Shown here one piece after another: positions 1-12,800 of a stretch of DNA of 64,000 bases. Every line of letters starts with the position of its first letter. The stretch's first letter is position 1. Below the pieces are notes generated by a model. That model was not told the DNA's origin, did not search any database, and saw only the letters and a program-made list of their open reading frames with translations. Position numbers and translations under genes: made by a program. This DNA is from Cranoglanis bouderius (lineage: Eukaryota > Chordata > Actinopteri > Siluriformes > Cranoglanididae): assembly GCA_023630585.1 (NCBI GenBank), contig CM042543.1:19711760-19775759 (forward strand). The letters are read 5' to 3'.

Positions 1-1214
1 CTAAAAATAAAGAAGCAATGGAAAAGTCTCAAATGACATCACATCGAGCTGATCATTGAAAGAAATTCATGCATTGAGAAATCATGCAGAACCCCCCCCC
101 CCAGGATATTTTCTAAAGTGTTTATTAATCTATTGTAAACAGTTTTGCTATTTTTCTGCATTCACTCCTCTTATGTTTTTCAGTTCAGAGGCAACAAATT
201 AGATGTCTGATTGGATGCATTCACCTTGTCTCAGGATCTAAAAAAAAAAAAAAAAAAAAAAAGATGAACTCTAAAGGTCTCTAAAATAGCTCTTATATTT
301 GTACTCCAGCATATTGGGAAAGAAAATGAAAGCGTTTTTTGGACCATAATTTGACCAGTGCAAAGAGTCTTAAATCTTAAAATTAGTCTCTGTTTATATA
401 GTTTCTAACCTCTTATGAATTGGTGATTCTAATAATTAGCAAGCAGTGATTAGAACAGCAGAGGGAGCCAGTTACTTAAGTTCTTGATGTGTCCCTTATT
501 TTAATTTCCATTTCCCTTTCCCTCACGCTGTATGTCTTTATTATAAGGATATCCCTGTAGCCAGTTGTTCCGTGTTCTTTTAATAAGATGTATGTGCTTC
601 CAAGGGAGATAGCCTTGATACTGCTTTGTGTACAGTGATCACACACATTAACATCCTTCTCAGGTGTCACAGCTGATGAGGCGGCACTGTGTCATTAGCA
701 TCCACGCTTTACCAATCAATCTTTTTGATCTTTTTTTAAATGTGTAAAGATCACTGTAGACGCTTACCGTCATGCTTTAAATGTTGTGAGAGTAAGTGGC
801 ATTTTACTTTGTGTATGTATTGTGAAGTATTAAAGAGTTAACTATGTAAAGAGTTAGCTATGTATGCTAGCTATGCAAATTTTGCCAGCTACTCTAGCTT
901 TCATAAACATAGTTTAGTTTTAGTTAGGCAAGTAAGACTACTCAAATGTAAAGTTACTTTTGTATATTTTTGTATATTTTTGTATATTATGTGTATATTT
1001 GGTCACAGTCTCATGAATTCAGAATTTTGATTTTTCTTAATCAGTAAAAATCATATGCTCTATGATTCTGTTTTATAAAGTAATAAAGCATCTTTAATAT
1101 AATCTCTGCAGCAAGCACCATTTATACAGTCAGGTTTTTTAGTGGAACTATGTACAGAGCCATATTGGTCTCCTAATTAGGTAGATTGCCTGCTAACTAC
1201 CTGCCCTGTTAATA
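1..1214. other. Unique AT-rich noncoding DNA
   Basis: No ORF longer than chance and no recognisable repeat ends are visible. It contains an A-tract (about 240-262) and a short run of TTGTATATTT-like units (about 960-990). It is probably intronic or intergenic fish DNA. Confidence 0.6.
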
Positions 1215-1216
1215 TA

Positions 1217-1450
1217 CAGTGCCTTGCATAAGTATTCACCCCCCCCCCCCCCCCAACTAGTAGTGTTTCAGTTTGAAACTGAAATGGACTTATCATTAGA
1301 ATTTTGCGTAAACATATCACACTGAAAAATATTTTTATTGTGATATAAAGGTTAATTAAACAAACAAGCAGACGTGTTGGTTGCATAAGTATTCATGTTG
1401 GTTGAACCACCTTTCCAGCTGCAATTACAGCTGCAAGTCTTTGATAATGA
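1217..1450 (+). mobile_element. Tc1/mariner-like half element (one end only)
   Basis: The stretch starts right after a TA with CAGTGCCTTGCATAAGTATT, a terminal sequence typical of fish Tc1-like transposons. A C-run follows (about 1240-1254). The phrase GCATAAGTATTCATG recurs at about 1383, followed by a segment resembling the subterminal part of the same family (CAGCTGCAATTACAGCTGCA). The matching inverted end is absent, so this is a truncated relic with no transposase. Confidence 0.6.
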
Positions 1451-1460
1451 ATCAACTTCA

Positions 1461-3061
1461 GCACCTGCAGAGCACAACTCAGAATATACTCTGAACTTTT
1501 CCTGAATTAATATTGATGTGACTTTTGAACTGAAGTCTCTGAATACAGTGCTGAAAACGGGGAAAGAGAAAGAACTGATGAGGTAATGTTTGAACATGGT
1601 GAGCTGACAAGGATAATAAGTGTGTAGAGTATAGGTGACTCAACACCAAGCTAGGGGATATCTTCAGGGGAAAAACATCCCCTTTAGCTTATACTTCTCT
1701 TGTTCCTCCCTATGTGAGCTGACAGGCTTGTGATGATTATTGTCCTGTAGCCACAGGTGATTAGGACCAATTTTTGCATCTGAAGCACATATATTTACAA
1801 CTGTGTTGGGTGTGATGATATTGTATTGAGAAGTTCAGCATCACAGTTGTTAAAATATGAAATATTTCTTTGTGCTCTCTGTGGGCCTACCTTTCTAGCT
1901 TCATTTGCATTTGGAAATTGCATCAGTTCAAGTTCTTTTCATGAAGTATTCACTAATGCTGACGCAATCACTTGGGCTTCCAAATCATCTAACAAATGTC
2001 ACTTGAACAATCCTTAATATGGCAAAATGGGAAAACGGTAGGGGTGTAACAATGCACATATTTTCAGGTTTGATAGAATAAAGAATTCTGTTTTATTTTC
2101 TTAGCACCTTTGCTGTCCAACGATAGCATGATGTACCCCCAGTTTATTATTGTATAATTTACTTTATTATTGTATATGTTTGCAATTGTATATAATTATT
2201 TTGACAATTGATGTCACTGAATTATTGAGCTGGAGTACCAGTGAGGTATTGAGACAACTGAAACTCTTTTCTTGCACTGAAGTACTGTATTGAAATCAAT
2301 CTTTATTAAATATCATTTTAAAATATCAAATAGATGAGTGTGTTTGAAACAGTATCAAAACCCAATGTGAGATGTATTATGCATATGAAAGATGGAAAAC
2401 AATATGTAAATTAAAAACATTGCAGGAATTCAAACAGGTGTAATGGCTTTTGGAACTTCTTATTTTATCCTAACCTTAACCACTCAGAATACAAGATGGC
2501 TTGTCTGAATGCTTAGAAATCTGCAGCACTGAGTAATGTGAAGAAGCTGGAATACTAACTTTTCTATCTGACAAATTATAGATATATTATTTAGTTGACA
2601 AGAATCTAGACCTAAATGTCAAAATGCAGATACATAATTCAATATAAAATAAACATGGGTGAATAAGTTTTTTCTGATTCTGTGGTTAGTTTGGTTTAAA
2701 ATCCAATAAATCCAATAAATTCAGGGGATCATACATATTATTATTATTTTTGGATAAAATTCTGATAAAAATTTTAATAAAATCATTTTAATGTACTAAA
2801 GCAGATGATGATCTGAAACAAGTGCTTTATGTTGTTAATAGATATTCTTTAAACACAAAATGATATCTGTGGAATACCAACAAATAAAAATCTTTATATA
2901 TTGCATATTAAAAAGGCTTGCACTATATGTCTTTAGATGATAGCTGAACAGCTGAAACAGTTAATATTACCTGAAAAATGGTTTTGTTTAGAAGCCCTGG
3001 TAACAACTCAGAATAATAGTCAGTTTCTTTTCTTGTTGTGAAAATAAAGACTGTTGGGAAA

Positions 3062-3062
<1 letters not shown>
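1461..3062. other. Unique AT-rich noncoding DNA
   Basis: No coding signal is seen. A GGGGTGTAACAATGCAC stretch at about 2041 resembles the end of some fish hAT elements, but no partner end was found. The rest shows only short A/T runs. Confidence 0.5.
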
Positions 3063-3120
<58 letters not shown>

Positions 3121-3139
3121 TGTGTGTGTGTGTGTGTGT

Positions 3140-3140
<1 letters not shown>
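3063..3140. repeat. (GT)n microsatellite
   Basis: A nearly perfect GT dinucleotide run with a single GG interruption around 3117. It abuts a GA run to form a compound microsatellite. The minus-strand ORF across it is an artefact of the repeat. Confidence 0.98.

Positions 3141-3200
<60 letters not shown>
3141..3200. repeat. (GA)n microsatellite
   Basis: A GA dinucleotide run joined to the preceding GT run by the short transition GTGAGTGAGA. Confidence 0.98.
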
Positions 3201-3202
<2 letters not shown>

Positions 3203-3367
3203 TTTGTGTTGAAAATGACAGGTTCTGTGCTATTGTACCCATCACAGGACTGGGATATACTGTTTCATCTTGAACCCAGGTTTTATTTCATATAAACAGA
3301 ACAGACAGACTATCAAGGAGAGGTGTGACTTACAGTTCTAAATGTAGTGTGAGGATTTTCCCTTCAT

Positions 3368-3548
3368 TTTACTCAGATCTGAAGTAACTAGTAACTTGCT
3401 ACTTGACTAGTTTTCTCATTGGATACTTTATTACTCTTACTCAAGTAATTATTAACATTATTACTTTTACTGTTACTTGAGTAATTCTTTTTATAAGTAG
3501 TTTTACTTGTACTTGATTAAACTTTTTGGCTACGCTACCTACCTCTGT
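3368..3548. mobile_element. hAT-like nonautonomous transposon remnant
   Basis: Repeated TACTTGAGTAA / TACTCAAGTAA motifs and a terminal CTACCTACCTCTG match the look of a very common vertebrate hAT-derived repeat whose ends read CAGAGGTGG. Only part is present, with no coding capacity. The family name is inferred from memory of these motifs. Confidence 0.5.
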
Positions 3549-4370
3549 ATGTTTCTATGACAAAGTGAGTGCATCACAAATGTACAGGGAACATATGCAG
3601 ATGATGTGTTATTGCTGTGCCAATTTAAAAAGAACAACAAAAAACAGCCTATAGTGTGTTTTTGGTTGTAATGATGTCACTTTTCTATGTCCAAATACAT
3701 GTCCAAATTCAGTTATACTTCTTAATATTACCACAAAGTAATATCTGCTTAGAATATATAAAAGACCCAGTGTCTTTATGAAAGATTTATGTTGTTTCAT
3801 TGCCATGCTATAAAATTTTATGAAGACCATCATTTACCTGCCACACATGTAGCTCTCTTTAGGGGACTTTAGCTGTAATCATGCTCTAATAAATCTCCTA
3901 CAACCTGAGTGATGTCTTTGAACCAGAGTATGTGCTAACTATATCTGCTGTGCTTAATGCGTATGTAAATCCATTGAAGGCATGACATTCTCGGAAATGC
4001 CTGCTGCAGATTTGCTGTTATGATTAACTTTGTCTCAATCAGAACATGCAGACGGAATATTGTCCTTTATCTGTTCCTGTCACGTTCCTGCCGGATGTAT
4101 GACTCCAAAGGTGACTGTAATTGATTAAAGAGAACATAATTTTAGTGTTCTGGCTTATGGTAGATGGTCAAAGTCTTCCTGATGAATGGAGCTTCATTTC
4201 TGTCTGCTTAATGAGAAGACATTACATTTTGTGAGGGTCACTGTGGGAACATGTTCACTAAAGTCGACTCAATGTCATAAAAGTGACAAAGAAGGTCCAA
4301 TTGCAACTGTGCTTTAATCGCAGGCAAAATAAATAAATAAATAAAAGCATAATTTTATTAATTTTTTAGG
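3549..4370. other. Unique noncoding DNA
   Basis: No ORF, repeat ends or RNA gene are recognisable. A short AAAT run lies at 4328-4344. Confidence 0.6.
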
Positions 4371-4372
4371 TA

Positions 4373-4480
4373 CAGTACTGTGCAAAAGTTTTAGGCACAA
4401 AGAACGCAAAGAAATGCTGGCGCAAAAAAAATGCTGTAGAGCAAAGATGCCTTCAAAATAATGAAATTAAATGTTTCTAC

Positions 4481-4517
<37 letters not shown>

Positions 4518-4970
4518 AGTAAAGAGCAGTAAACAATAGTAAATGAAACAAAGTCAATATTTGGTGTGACAAAAAAATAAAAAAGTAAAATAAAAATAGT
4601 AGTCTCCGGTACAATTTGTGCAGTTGTATAAGGAAATGAGCTGGTAAGTTTTATTGAGCATCTTGCAGAACCAGCCACAGTTCTTCTGGAGACTTTGACT
4701 TTCACACTTGCTTCTTATTTTTGCAGCAAAACCCAGCAGCCTTCATTGTGTTTTTTGTCTGAAAAGTGGTCTCTTACGTAATATGCTGCTTTCTTTAATG
4801 ACATACAAACATTTTTCTGTAACATTTAATTTTGTGCTAGAAAAATAATGTTTGGGAATCTAAAATGTTTTTGTACTGACTTGATAATGTAAAAGCCATA
4901 AAATAAAAAAATCTATAACAAAGTTTGTACTAAGAAAAAATAGGGTGCCTAACACTTTTGCACAGTACTA
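4373..4970. mobile_element. Tc1/mariner-type MITE with intact inverted ends
   Basis: The left end CAGTACTGTGCAAAAGTTTT and the right end (reverse complement TAGTACTGTGCAAAAGTGTT) form terminal inverted repeats of about 28 bp. Both are flanked by TA (4371-4372 and 4971-4972), the target duplication of the Tc1/mariner superfamily. The 598-bp interior has no intact transposase and contains a long A-run (about 4482-4516). It is a nonautonomous, internally deleted element. Confidence 0.8.
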
Positions 4971-5012
4971 TATGTGTGAAATATTAAAAATCTTCTAATG
5001 CTGTATTGTGTA

Positions 5013-5013
<1 letters not shown>

Positions 5014-5061
<48 letters not shown>
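5014..5061. repeat. (ATT)n microsatellite
   Basis: A perfect ATT trinucleotide tract of about 16 units. Confidence 0.97.
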
Positions 5062-7223
5062 TGTGTAAGGTGAGAAGTCTTCAGTTTCATTTTTGCACAA
5101 TGATGTTTAGAGTCCTATAAATATTTTTACTACAGGTACTCTTCAAAACAAACAGGGACTGAAACATAAAACAATCTATGAAAAGTCACACGAAGTGCTA
5201 GGGCATCTATATAATGTAAATGACTAAGATCTAATGCTGTCTCAAGTCCTCCTCAGAAGTTTGTGCATATAAGTTTGGAGGTTTTGATTGTGGTGTTGTG
5301 TGTGTTCATGTGATTTAGGTTGGAAAAAATAGACAACGTGAGAAAAAAAAAATTAAATTTAAATAAATTTATATATTTATTTATTTTTGTATCATCAATG
5401 ACAAGAAGTTTATTGTAACATGCAAAACTACCATTTATATCTTACCGTCTGCTGCAGTCGTCACATTCATATTGATGGCCGCCATGACATTTTGTTATTG
5501 ATGCACCTCCAACTTGGAGTTCCCAAGTTATAATTATGCCATTCTAGTCCCATTCAAGTGTGCTCACCTTTTAATTATGATATTTCCAACAGATCTTCAG
5601 AAAAACAGACTAGAGGTGGAGCGTTAACCAAAACAGAAGGTGACAGTGAGTTCGGCATATAATTTTAAAACAGAATATCAATGTTGTTGTAATACAATGA
5701 TAAAAGGCAAGTAATGTCACATGATGAACTTGATAAACATAGATTTAAACATTGACCTTTTATTTGTTTACTAGATTCATTTCTATTTTATTGTTATGCA
5801 GAGAATATTGGCACAGTTTACATGGCACTTATCATCACCGTGTCTAAACGACCTAAGTGGCTAGCCCTGGGAGTAGATAACAGATTAGGTCCGGCCATGC
5901 GCTCGTGCCCACAGAGAGAAATCACACTCATTTGCTGCAAGCTCAGAGCAGAGGTGGCACTCATTACACCTGAGCTCCCCATGTTTAATTGGCCTCATTA
6001 AGTGATTAACTTTGCAAATTTACCTTTCCCCTCAAGGGTGGTACACTGAGCACTACATCACATTGTACCTCCTAAAGCTACTCCATTAAACAAAGCCCCA
6101 TGTCAGCATGGAGCCCTTCATAGACATTAGGGCCAGTTTGCAGGCTTCTGTCAGTGTTGTTTTCAAGAAATGAAATGAGAAACTCAGCCTTGCTATCCAC
6201 TGTGATGGCCTTAAAGAAGTTGGATGAGTGCACTCCATCAACTAGACTTGGAAACAAACCTCTTGCCAAATTGTGCTCTTAGTGTATAAGGGCTGTATAT
6301 GGCATAGTATTATGGGAAATTGTTTAGGGATTCAGGCTGTATTACAGGATATTTGTCATACATTTTTTTTGCCCTTTACAGAACAAGCCCAACATAGACT
6401 AGATGAAACACCAAAAGGTTGTTATTATTTTCCAGCATTTTGCTTCAAGGTTGTCATCACTGACAGTCTAAACTCCTCCACTTTTCCTCCCTGGCAACCA
6501 AATGAAACCGCAGATAAAGTGGCAGTTGAAGGAGTTCACTTGTTAGATGTATCCTTCTTCCTTCAATGATCATCAGCGCAGGCATATAGTAATGCCTGCA
6601 GAAATAGAGCATGGGAGCGGAAAAATTGGATCCATAATTTTTCATGCAAGCAGTGACATCGCTGTCAGCCAAATTCACTCTGATAGCCTCTCTCAGGAAT
6701 CATTGATATCTGCATTAGAGACCTTTTGTTAAAGGTCTCATCTAAATGCATTGAAAATGGCGCTCTCTCCTATGTACTTCCTGCTGAAAAGGCAAAGGGG
6801 GTGCCTGCTGTGTGCTTGCACCATGATTTGCCGTCTTGGCTCTTAAGGTTAGTATGCAGCCAGACAATGTGGTGTCACTGAACTCTGAGAAAACAGCAGC
6901 GGCAGAAGCAAGCAGCAAGGCTTCAATAAGAGTGTTCAGATAGTGTGGTTTTATTAGTCTCTTTGACAAATCTTTCATCAAATCCCTGGCAGCAGCCCAT
7001 CTATCTGTGTTTGCCTTGAATTTTTATGCTATTTTGTTGGCAAAAAAATATTGCACATGGTGAATGAAAATATAAGCCTTTCTTTTTTATTGCATAGTGA
7101 ACCACACAACTGCCAAGGAAATCGGATAAGCCCCTCATCTGACTTCTGCAAGGTGACAGATCAAAAGAGGCCGAGCATTCTTGTAGTGCTAAATCTATAC
7201 AAGTGAAAAGGAACTATGTACTG
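5062..7223. other. Unique noncoding DNA, possible conserved noncoding element
   Basis: No convincing exon is seen. The 5820-6060 part is less AT-skewed and carries a non-repetitive stretch (around CCCATGTTTAATTGGCCTCA) with the feel of a developmental enhancer. That is an impression only. Short ORFs at 6078-6981 on both strands have no recognisable protein features. Confidence 0.4.
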
Positions 7224-7331
7224 AAAAAGTTTTAGATTTTGAGGATTTTGATTTTGTTGTGACACTTTAAATCAAGTTAATACACAGCTACTGAATTTTA
7301 TACATTCCCTACAAAGGGCATTTAAGGCAAA

Positions 7332-7411
<80 letters not shown>

Positions 7412-7752
7412 CTTTTTTTAAGTTGCGAAGGCCTTCCTCTCTAGAATTGTACTTTAGTATTGTTACAGAGTACATTCTAATTTCAGTCTTGATCTTAACT
7501 GAGTCGTTTGCAGTTCTTATCATTCTTAGAGCAAGATGCAAAAAAATCGAGTTGTCATCTGTTTCTTATGTTACAGATTCTCCTCTGGCCATGTTGCAAC
7601 AAGCATTTAGCGAGCATCACTGTCATGTACATTACACCTGTTGCTATTGCATGTTCACGAGTACTACAAATGAATAACAGGAGATACACTCAGTGAGCAC
7701 TTTATTAGGAAAACCTGTACACCTACTCATTCATGCAATTATCTAATCAGCT
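7224..7752. repeat. Tandem segmental duplication, copy 1
   Basis: This segment recurs nearly base for base at 7753-8282 with an offset of about 529 bp. It contains AT-rich unique DNA, a (TA)n tract, unique DNA, and at its right end (about 7687-7752) the first 66 bp of a Tc1 element (CAGTGAGCACTTTATTAGGA). That Tc1 end continues into a whole element only in copy 2. Confidence 0.95.
7336..7409. repeat. (TA)n microsatellite, copy 1
   Basis: A pure AT/TA run inside duplication copy 1. The TA tract ORF on the minus strand is not a gene. Confidence 0.98.
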
Positions 7753-7860
7753 AAAAAGTTTTAGATTTTGAGGATTTTGATTTTGTTGTGACACTTTAAA
7801 TCAAGTTAATACACGGCTACTGAATTTTATACATTCCCTACAAAGGGCATATAAGGCAAA

Positions 7861-7942
<82 letters not shown>

Positions 7943-8282
7943 CTTTTTTTAAGTTGCAAAGGCCTTCCTCTCTAGAATTGTACTTTAATATTGTTACAGA
8001 GTACATTCTAATTTCAGTCTTGATCTTAACTGAGTCGTTTGCAGTTCTTATCATTCTTAGAGCAAGATGCAAAAAAATCGAGTTGTCATCTGTGTCTTAT
8101 GTTACAGATTCTCCTCTGGCCATGTTGCAACAAGCATTTAGTGAGCATCACTGTCATGTACATTACACCTGTTGCTATTGCATGTTCACGAGTACTACAA
8201 ATGAGTAACAGGAGATACACTAAGTGAGCACTTTATTAGGAAAACCTGTACACCTACTCATTCATGCAATTATCTAATCAGC
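7753..8282. repeat. Tandem segmental duplication, copy 2
   Basis: The second copy of the 529-bp unit, differing from copy 1 by scattered substitutions and the TA-run length. Its right boundary (ATCTAATCAGCC) lies inside the Tc1 element that continues to 9852. The duplication therefore happened after that Tc1 had inserted. Confidence 0.95.
7865..7940. repeat. (TA)n microsatellite, copy 2
   Basis: A pure AT/TA run in duplication copy 2, the same position in the unit as in copy 1. Confidence 0.98.
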
Positions 8283-8344
8283 CAATCATGTGGCAGAAGT
8301 TCCATGCATAAAATCATGCAGATACGAACCAGCAGCTTTGGGTA

Positions 8345-9820
8345 ATGTTCACATCAACCATCAGAATGGGGAAAAAATGTGATCTCAGTGATTTTGACCA
8401 TGGCATGATTGTTGGTGCCATATGGGCTGTTTTTAGTATTTCTGTAACTGCTGATCTCCTGGGATTTTCGTGCACAGCAGTCTCTAGAGTTTACTCAGAA
8501 TGGTGCAATAAAGAAAAAACATCCTGTGAGTGGCAGTTCTGCGGAGGGAAACGCCTTGTTGATGAGAGAGGTCAACTGAAAATAGCCAGACTGGCTCGAG
8601 CTGACAGAAAGGCTACAGTAACTCAGAAAACCACTCTGAAATTGTGGTGAGCAGAAAAGCATCTCAGAATGTACAGCATGTCGAACCTCGAGGCGGATGT
8701 GCTACAACAGCAGAAGACCACTTCTGTTAGCCAAGAACAGAAAGCTGAGTCTACAGATGGTAGGGTCAGAATTCGCTGCCAACAGCATGAATCCATGGAC
8801 CCAACCTGCCTTGTGTTAACAGTCCAGGCAGTTGGAGGTGGTGTAATGGTGTGGGGCATAGTTTCTTTGCACAATTTGGGCCTGTTAATACCAATCAACC
8901 ATCATTCGAATGCCACAGCCTATTTGACTCATTTGATTTACTCATCTTCTAATGGCTACTTCCAGCATGATAATGCACCATGTCACAAAGCAAAAGTCAT
9001 CTCAGACTGGTTTCATGAACATGACAATGAGTTCAGAGTTCTTCAGTAGCTATGTTTCCATCCAAAGTTGTGAATTTAACTTATGCGCAAAACTGGAATA
9101 TCGCATAAAACATTTGCGAATAAAGCACCGTTTCCATCCAGTGAGTCGAAGAGAACAAGCACATCACTTCCTGATAAACTGGCGCCAAATATCAAAAAGA
9201 AAAATAGAATTTGCTGCAGTAGGAGAAGCCACTGTGGGCCTTTTTTGTATATAATAAATTACTTGCGTCTCAGAGCACGCAGACGAAACGCAATAAACGC
9301 AGACAAGACAAGACAACGCAATAAACGCGGACAGGACAGTTCTGGGAGGTAATTATACTGAACCACTTTGACGACAGACTTTGGCTAGGGCATTTTAGAA
9401 TGACCAAAACAACGTTTCAGATGTTGTGCAACGAGATCTGTCTGCTGGTTAGTACAGTTATGCCGTCCCATCGGGTCCCATCACATGACTTTTTTGATGT
9501 GCATCGAGAAATTTATCCGGTAAATGTGTTTCCATCGTAATTTATGCACACAGTTGATATGCGAATCTTGAAAATGCGCATAAAAATAGGTCATAATGCG
9601 CATAAAAATAGGTCGATGGAAACATGGCTAGTGGCCTTCCCAGTCAGGGAATTGGGATGTGGTAGAACAGGACATTCACAGCATGAAAGTGCGCCTGCAT
9701 GATGCAATTGTGTCAACATGGACCAGAATCTCAAACAAATGTTTCCAACATCTTGTGGACTGCATACCATGAAGAATTTAGGCTGTTTTGAGAGCAAATG
9801 GAGCCCCTACACAGTGTTAG
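8345..9820 (+). pseudogene. Tc1-family transposase pseudogene
   Basis: The first part (8345-8650) begins with the family-like DLSDFDHGMIVGA and an N-terminal helix-turn-helix region, then stops. The second part (about 8790-9047) carries the catalytic-core pieces GGGVMVWG and FQHDNAPCHKAKV with the second catalytic Asp. The first catalytic Asp region is lost to an internal deletion. The C-terminal part resumes after the nested insertion at 9633, where WPSQSG runs directly into NWDVVEQDI, so the segment that normally holds the catalytic Glu (LNPIE) is also missing. It cannot encode an active DDE transposase. Confidence 0.85.
9048..9629. mobile_element. PIF/Harbinger-like nonautonomous element nested in Tc1
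   Basis: The ends AGCTATGTTTCCATCC and GATGGAAACATGGCT are inverted repeats. The 3-bp AGT is duplicated on both sides (9045-9047 and 9630-9632), and removing the element plus one AGT rejoins the Tc1 reading text. Subterminal GCGCATAAAAATAGG repeats are present. About 9355-9450 reads NHFDDRLWLGHFRMTKTTFQ, similar to the start of Harbinger nucleases. A 3-bp duplication fits that superfamily, but AGT is not its usual TWA target. Confidence 0.72.
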
Positions 9821-9854
9821 CTTAGTGTTCCTAATAAAGTGCTCAGTGAGGGTA

Positions 9855-12800
9855 TATTACTCTATATTACATGAATGTGAATATGACAGGATGGATTATC
9901 ATTAAACTGAATATTACACTGTCTAATGTAGTTAATCTTGTTAATCACATTATATTAATGGTTCACAGTGATGACAGAGAGCTGATCAAATTTTCCTAAG
10001 CATGTAGAAGACAAATTTTTTTCAATTGCAGTCAAATCTTCACACTGGCAGTTGAATATACTGCTCTTCCCACTCTTATACACACATGTACACACTTATT
10101 CTACTGCAATAGTAATGTTACTCAGAATGTCGCATATTCCATTTTACACATATACTATATATACTATATATTGTAACACAATGTGTATTGTATATCATAT
10201 ATCATATTGTATATGTCTACAAACAGTGTTGTGCACTTTATATACTTTATATTTCATTGTATTGTATCCTGTGCTATAATGTATATCTCTTGTAGATTGT
10301 AAACATTTGCTGTTTGCTGCATATTGCGCTTTTGCCTTTGTGTGTTACAAAGTTGAAAGACTGTAAGTAAAAATTCCATTTGTACCTGTACTCCATTTTA
10401 CCTGTACCATCTAGATATGGTAATAAACTACTTCTTATTTACTTAATTACATACTTTTTGCCTCTTCTTTACATTTTTCCTTATGGTGGTTCATTTAGGC
10501 TATACTTTTAGCTCCAGAACATCCCCATAAGCTAAATATTTGCCTTCTTTTCCATTTATATTGTTTTCTGAAATATTTTTCATTTCTATGCAACATGATC
10601 ACATTTTCCTGAAACAATCACATTAAAAGGAAATTGTGTTGTCTTAAATATGTTATACACTCTAACGCTGATAAAATTGATATGATAAAATTGTGGCACA
10701 CAATATGTGAGTCAGTAGTCAAAAGAAATAGCATCTCAAGCCAAGTGCATGTTAGCCCACAGCAGTTCAAAACCAAAGTAATAACACTCCACAGCAGAAG
10801 TATGGGCAAGGCTTTACCGTTATTTTCAACCCATCATTATTCCTCATAAATCCTAAACCAGCCCAGGCCACTGGCTCTGACAGCATGACTGATGGGCTTG
10901 CTGTCGCGAAAGTCAAGAGAAATGTTCTCTGGGCCCTTATCTCACCATTTCTCACTGTGCGCGAGACTTAAGGTTTTTGGATAAATACAGCCATTTGGAT
11001 GAGCATTACTCTCTGATAACCAAGGACACATTGATCTACAGTTTGTTTTAACAGGCCAAGCACAGACAACATCACAGATGGATCCTTGGACTATAATCTA
11101 AAGCTTGTGATGAGTGTTTGTGTTTGTGCATGATTGAAAATGTTATAATTGAATTGCAGGGGAACTATGGCACATATATTGCTAAGGAGAGAACAGAATG
11201 TGAAGGTTAATTGGTTTCATTCTGCTTGTGATTTATTTCTTTGTTTTCTTACATTTTGTCCCATATGGAAGTTGCATCTCTGTACAAAACCTGGCCCAAT
11301 TTTCTGTAAATTGCTTTTCTCCTTGTAGTTTAGCTTGGCACTAGATCAAAGCAGGGCTGAATTCAACAGAGGCAAATGTTAAAGTTATTCCCCAGCCCCC
11401 TGTTCCACCAAAACTCCCAGCGGGGCTGAAACAGGTTTCAGCAACAGCCATTAGCCCACCGATTACATATTTATGAAAGCTTTATGAAGCATTTACCGCT
11501 CCGTTCCATCAGAGCGTTACGTGCATGGACTTGACAGCCTTCCTCAGAGATTAGTCTCAGATACCCAGGATAGATTGCAGTGCGCTTGGATCTGCTTTCC
11601 TGCTGCTGCGAGCACAAAGTCCCAGACTTTAAGTGCTGTTACACAGTTGATAGGAATCAGGGTCGAGCTATAGGAAGGGATGAAAATGCAGTACTGTGTG
11701 CTATGCTTAATATCAAGGATGATGAGGTCAGCTAGCCTGGCACCATAACGGCATGGCATCCTCCCTAAACCATGACACAGGCACACTGATCTTTGGGACC
11801 TTTTTCTGTTTTAAAAGGCTTCCTGTTTCTTGGCAATATTGAGTTGAGAGTTGAGACTTTGCTCTCTAAAGCAAAGTGTGGGAACCAATTTCCGCTGTTT
11901 CTTTGGCTTGGCGATGTAAAGCACATACAGCAAATATTGTACTTTTTCATTATAGGAGAATCACAATAGGGGTGGGCAATATAACAAAAAATATATCATG
12001 ATATTTGTGACATCTTTATGATACACAAAATACATCACAATATGGAAAGCTTAGAATTATAAGCTGCCCCCCCAAAATAGAATTAAAACCAAAATATTGA
12101 CTAAAATTATAAGAAAGATATAAAGATTAAAAGTATCTGCTTTTAAGTTTTAGTTTTGATAAGGTTTGCTAAAAAGCAGTAAGGAAACAGTAGAATGATG
12201 TGAGAAACTATACATTTCAGAGATTTTTGTTTAAAAAGTGACCAAAATAAATAAATAAATAAATAAATAAAAATAAACAAACAAATACTGTATTTAATGA
12301 GTAAAATAAGTAAACAAAAAGAAGCACCAACACCTGACGATACTTGGAATAATGTATCTGTCTGCTGTTTGTTTACAGCATATTTAAAGCACATCTGTTT
12401 GCTGAGTCTTGTATATAATCCTTTCATGTGCTAGACTTTTTGTACACTTGCACTCATTGAGCATGAAATCAATAACTGTCATCTCAAAGGCATCCGTGCA
12501 AGTAGCTCCCACTCTAAAGCACTGCTATAATCCATCTCCATATACCATATAGCTTTTTGAAACTGTAATATACACTAGGAGGGTCTTGCCTTAAGAAGAC
12601 TCAAATGCTTATTTAAGAACCTTCAGTGCTTAATTTGACTTGCAGTATGTATTTATGAAGACTATAGAATAAAGCTCCCAGTTGCTCTCAAGCTACTACA
12701 TGCAAGTCATTGCAAGTAGAAAGAAAATATTATTACAGTATGTAATTAGGACCACAGTCAGGTTGGACCTAAGGCTTTTATTATTATTAAAAAAAAAGTA

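Larger units (their letters stand above)
8218..9852 (+). mobile_element. Tc1-like transposon, split by a nested insertion
   Basis: The ends are CACTAAGTGAGCACTTTATT at left and its inverted partner GTGCTCAGTGAGGG at right, flanked by TA (8216-8217 and 9853-9854). Without the nested 9048-9629 element it is only about 1.05 kb, so it is also internally deleted compared with the usual 1.3-1.6 kb of Tc1 elements. It carries a decayed transposase on the plus strand. Confidence 0.88.

Noticed and set aside
2988..3245. ORF of Leu/Ser and Thr/His repeats
   Set aside because: It is the translation of the GT/GA microsatellite.
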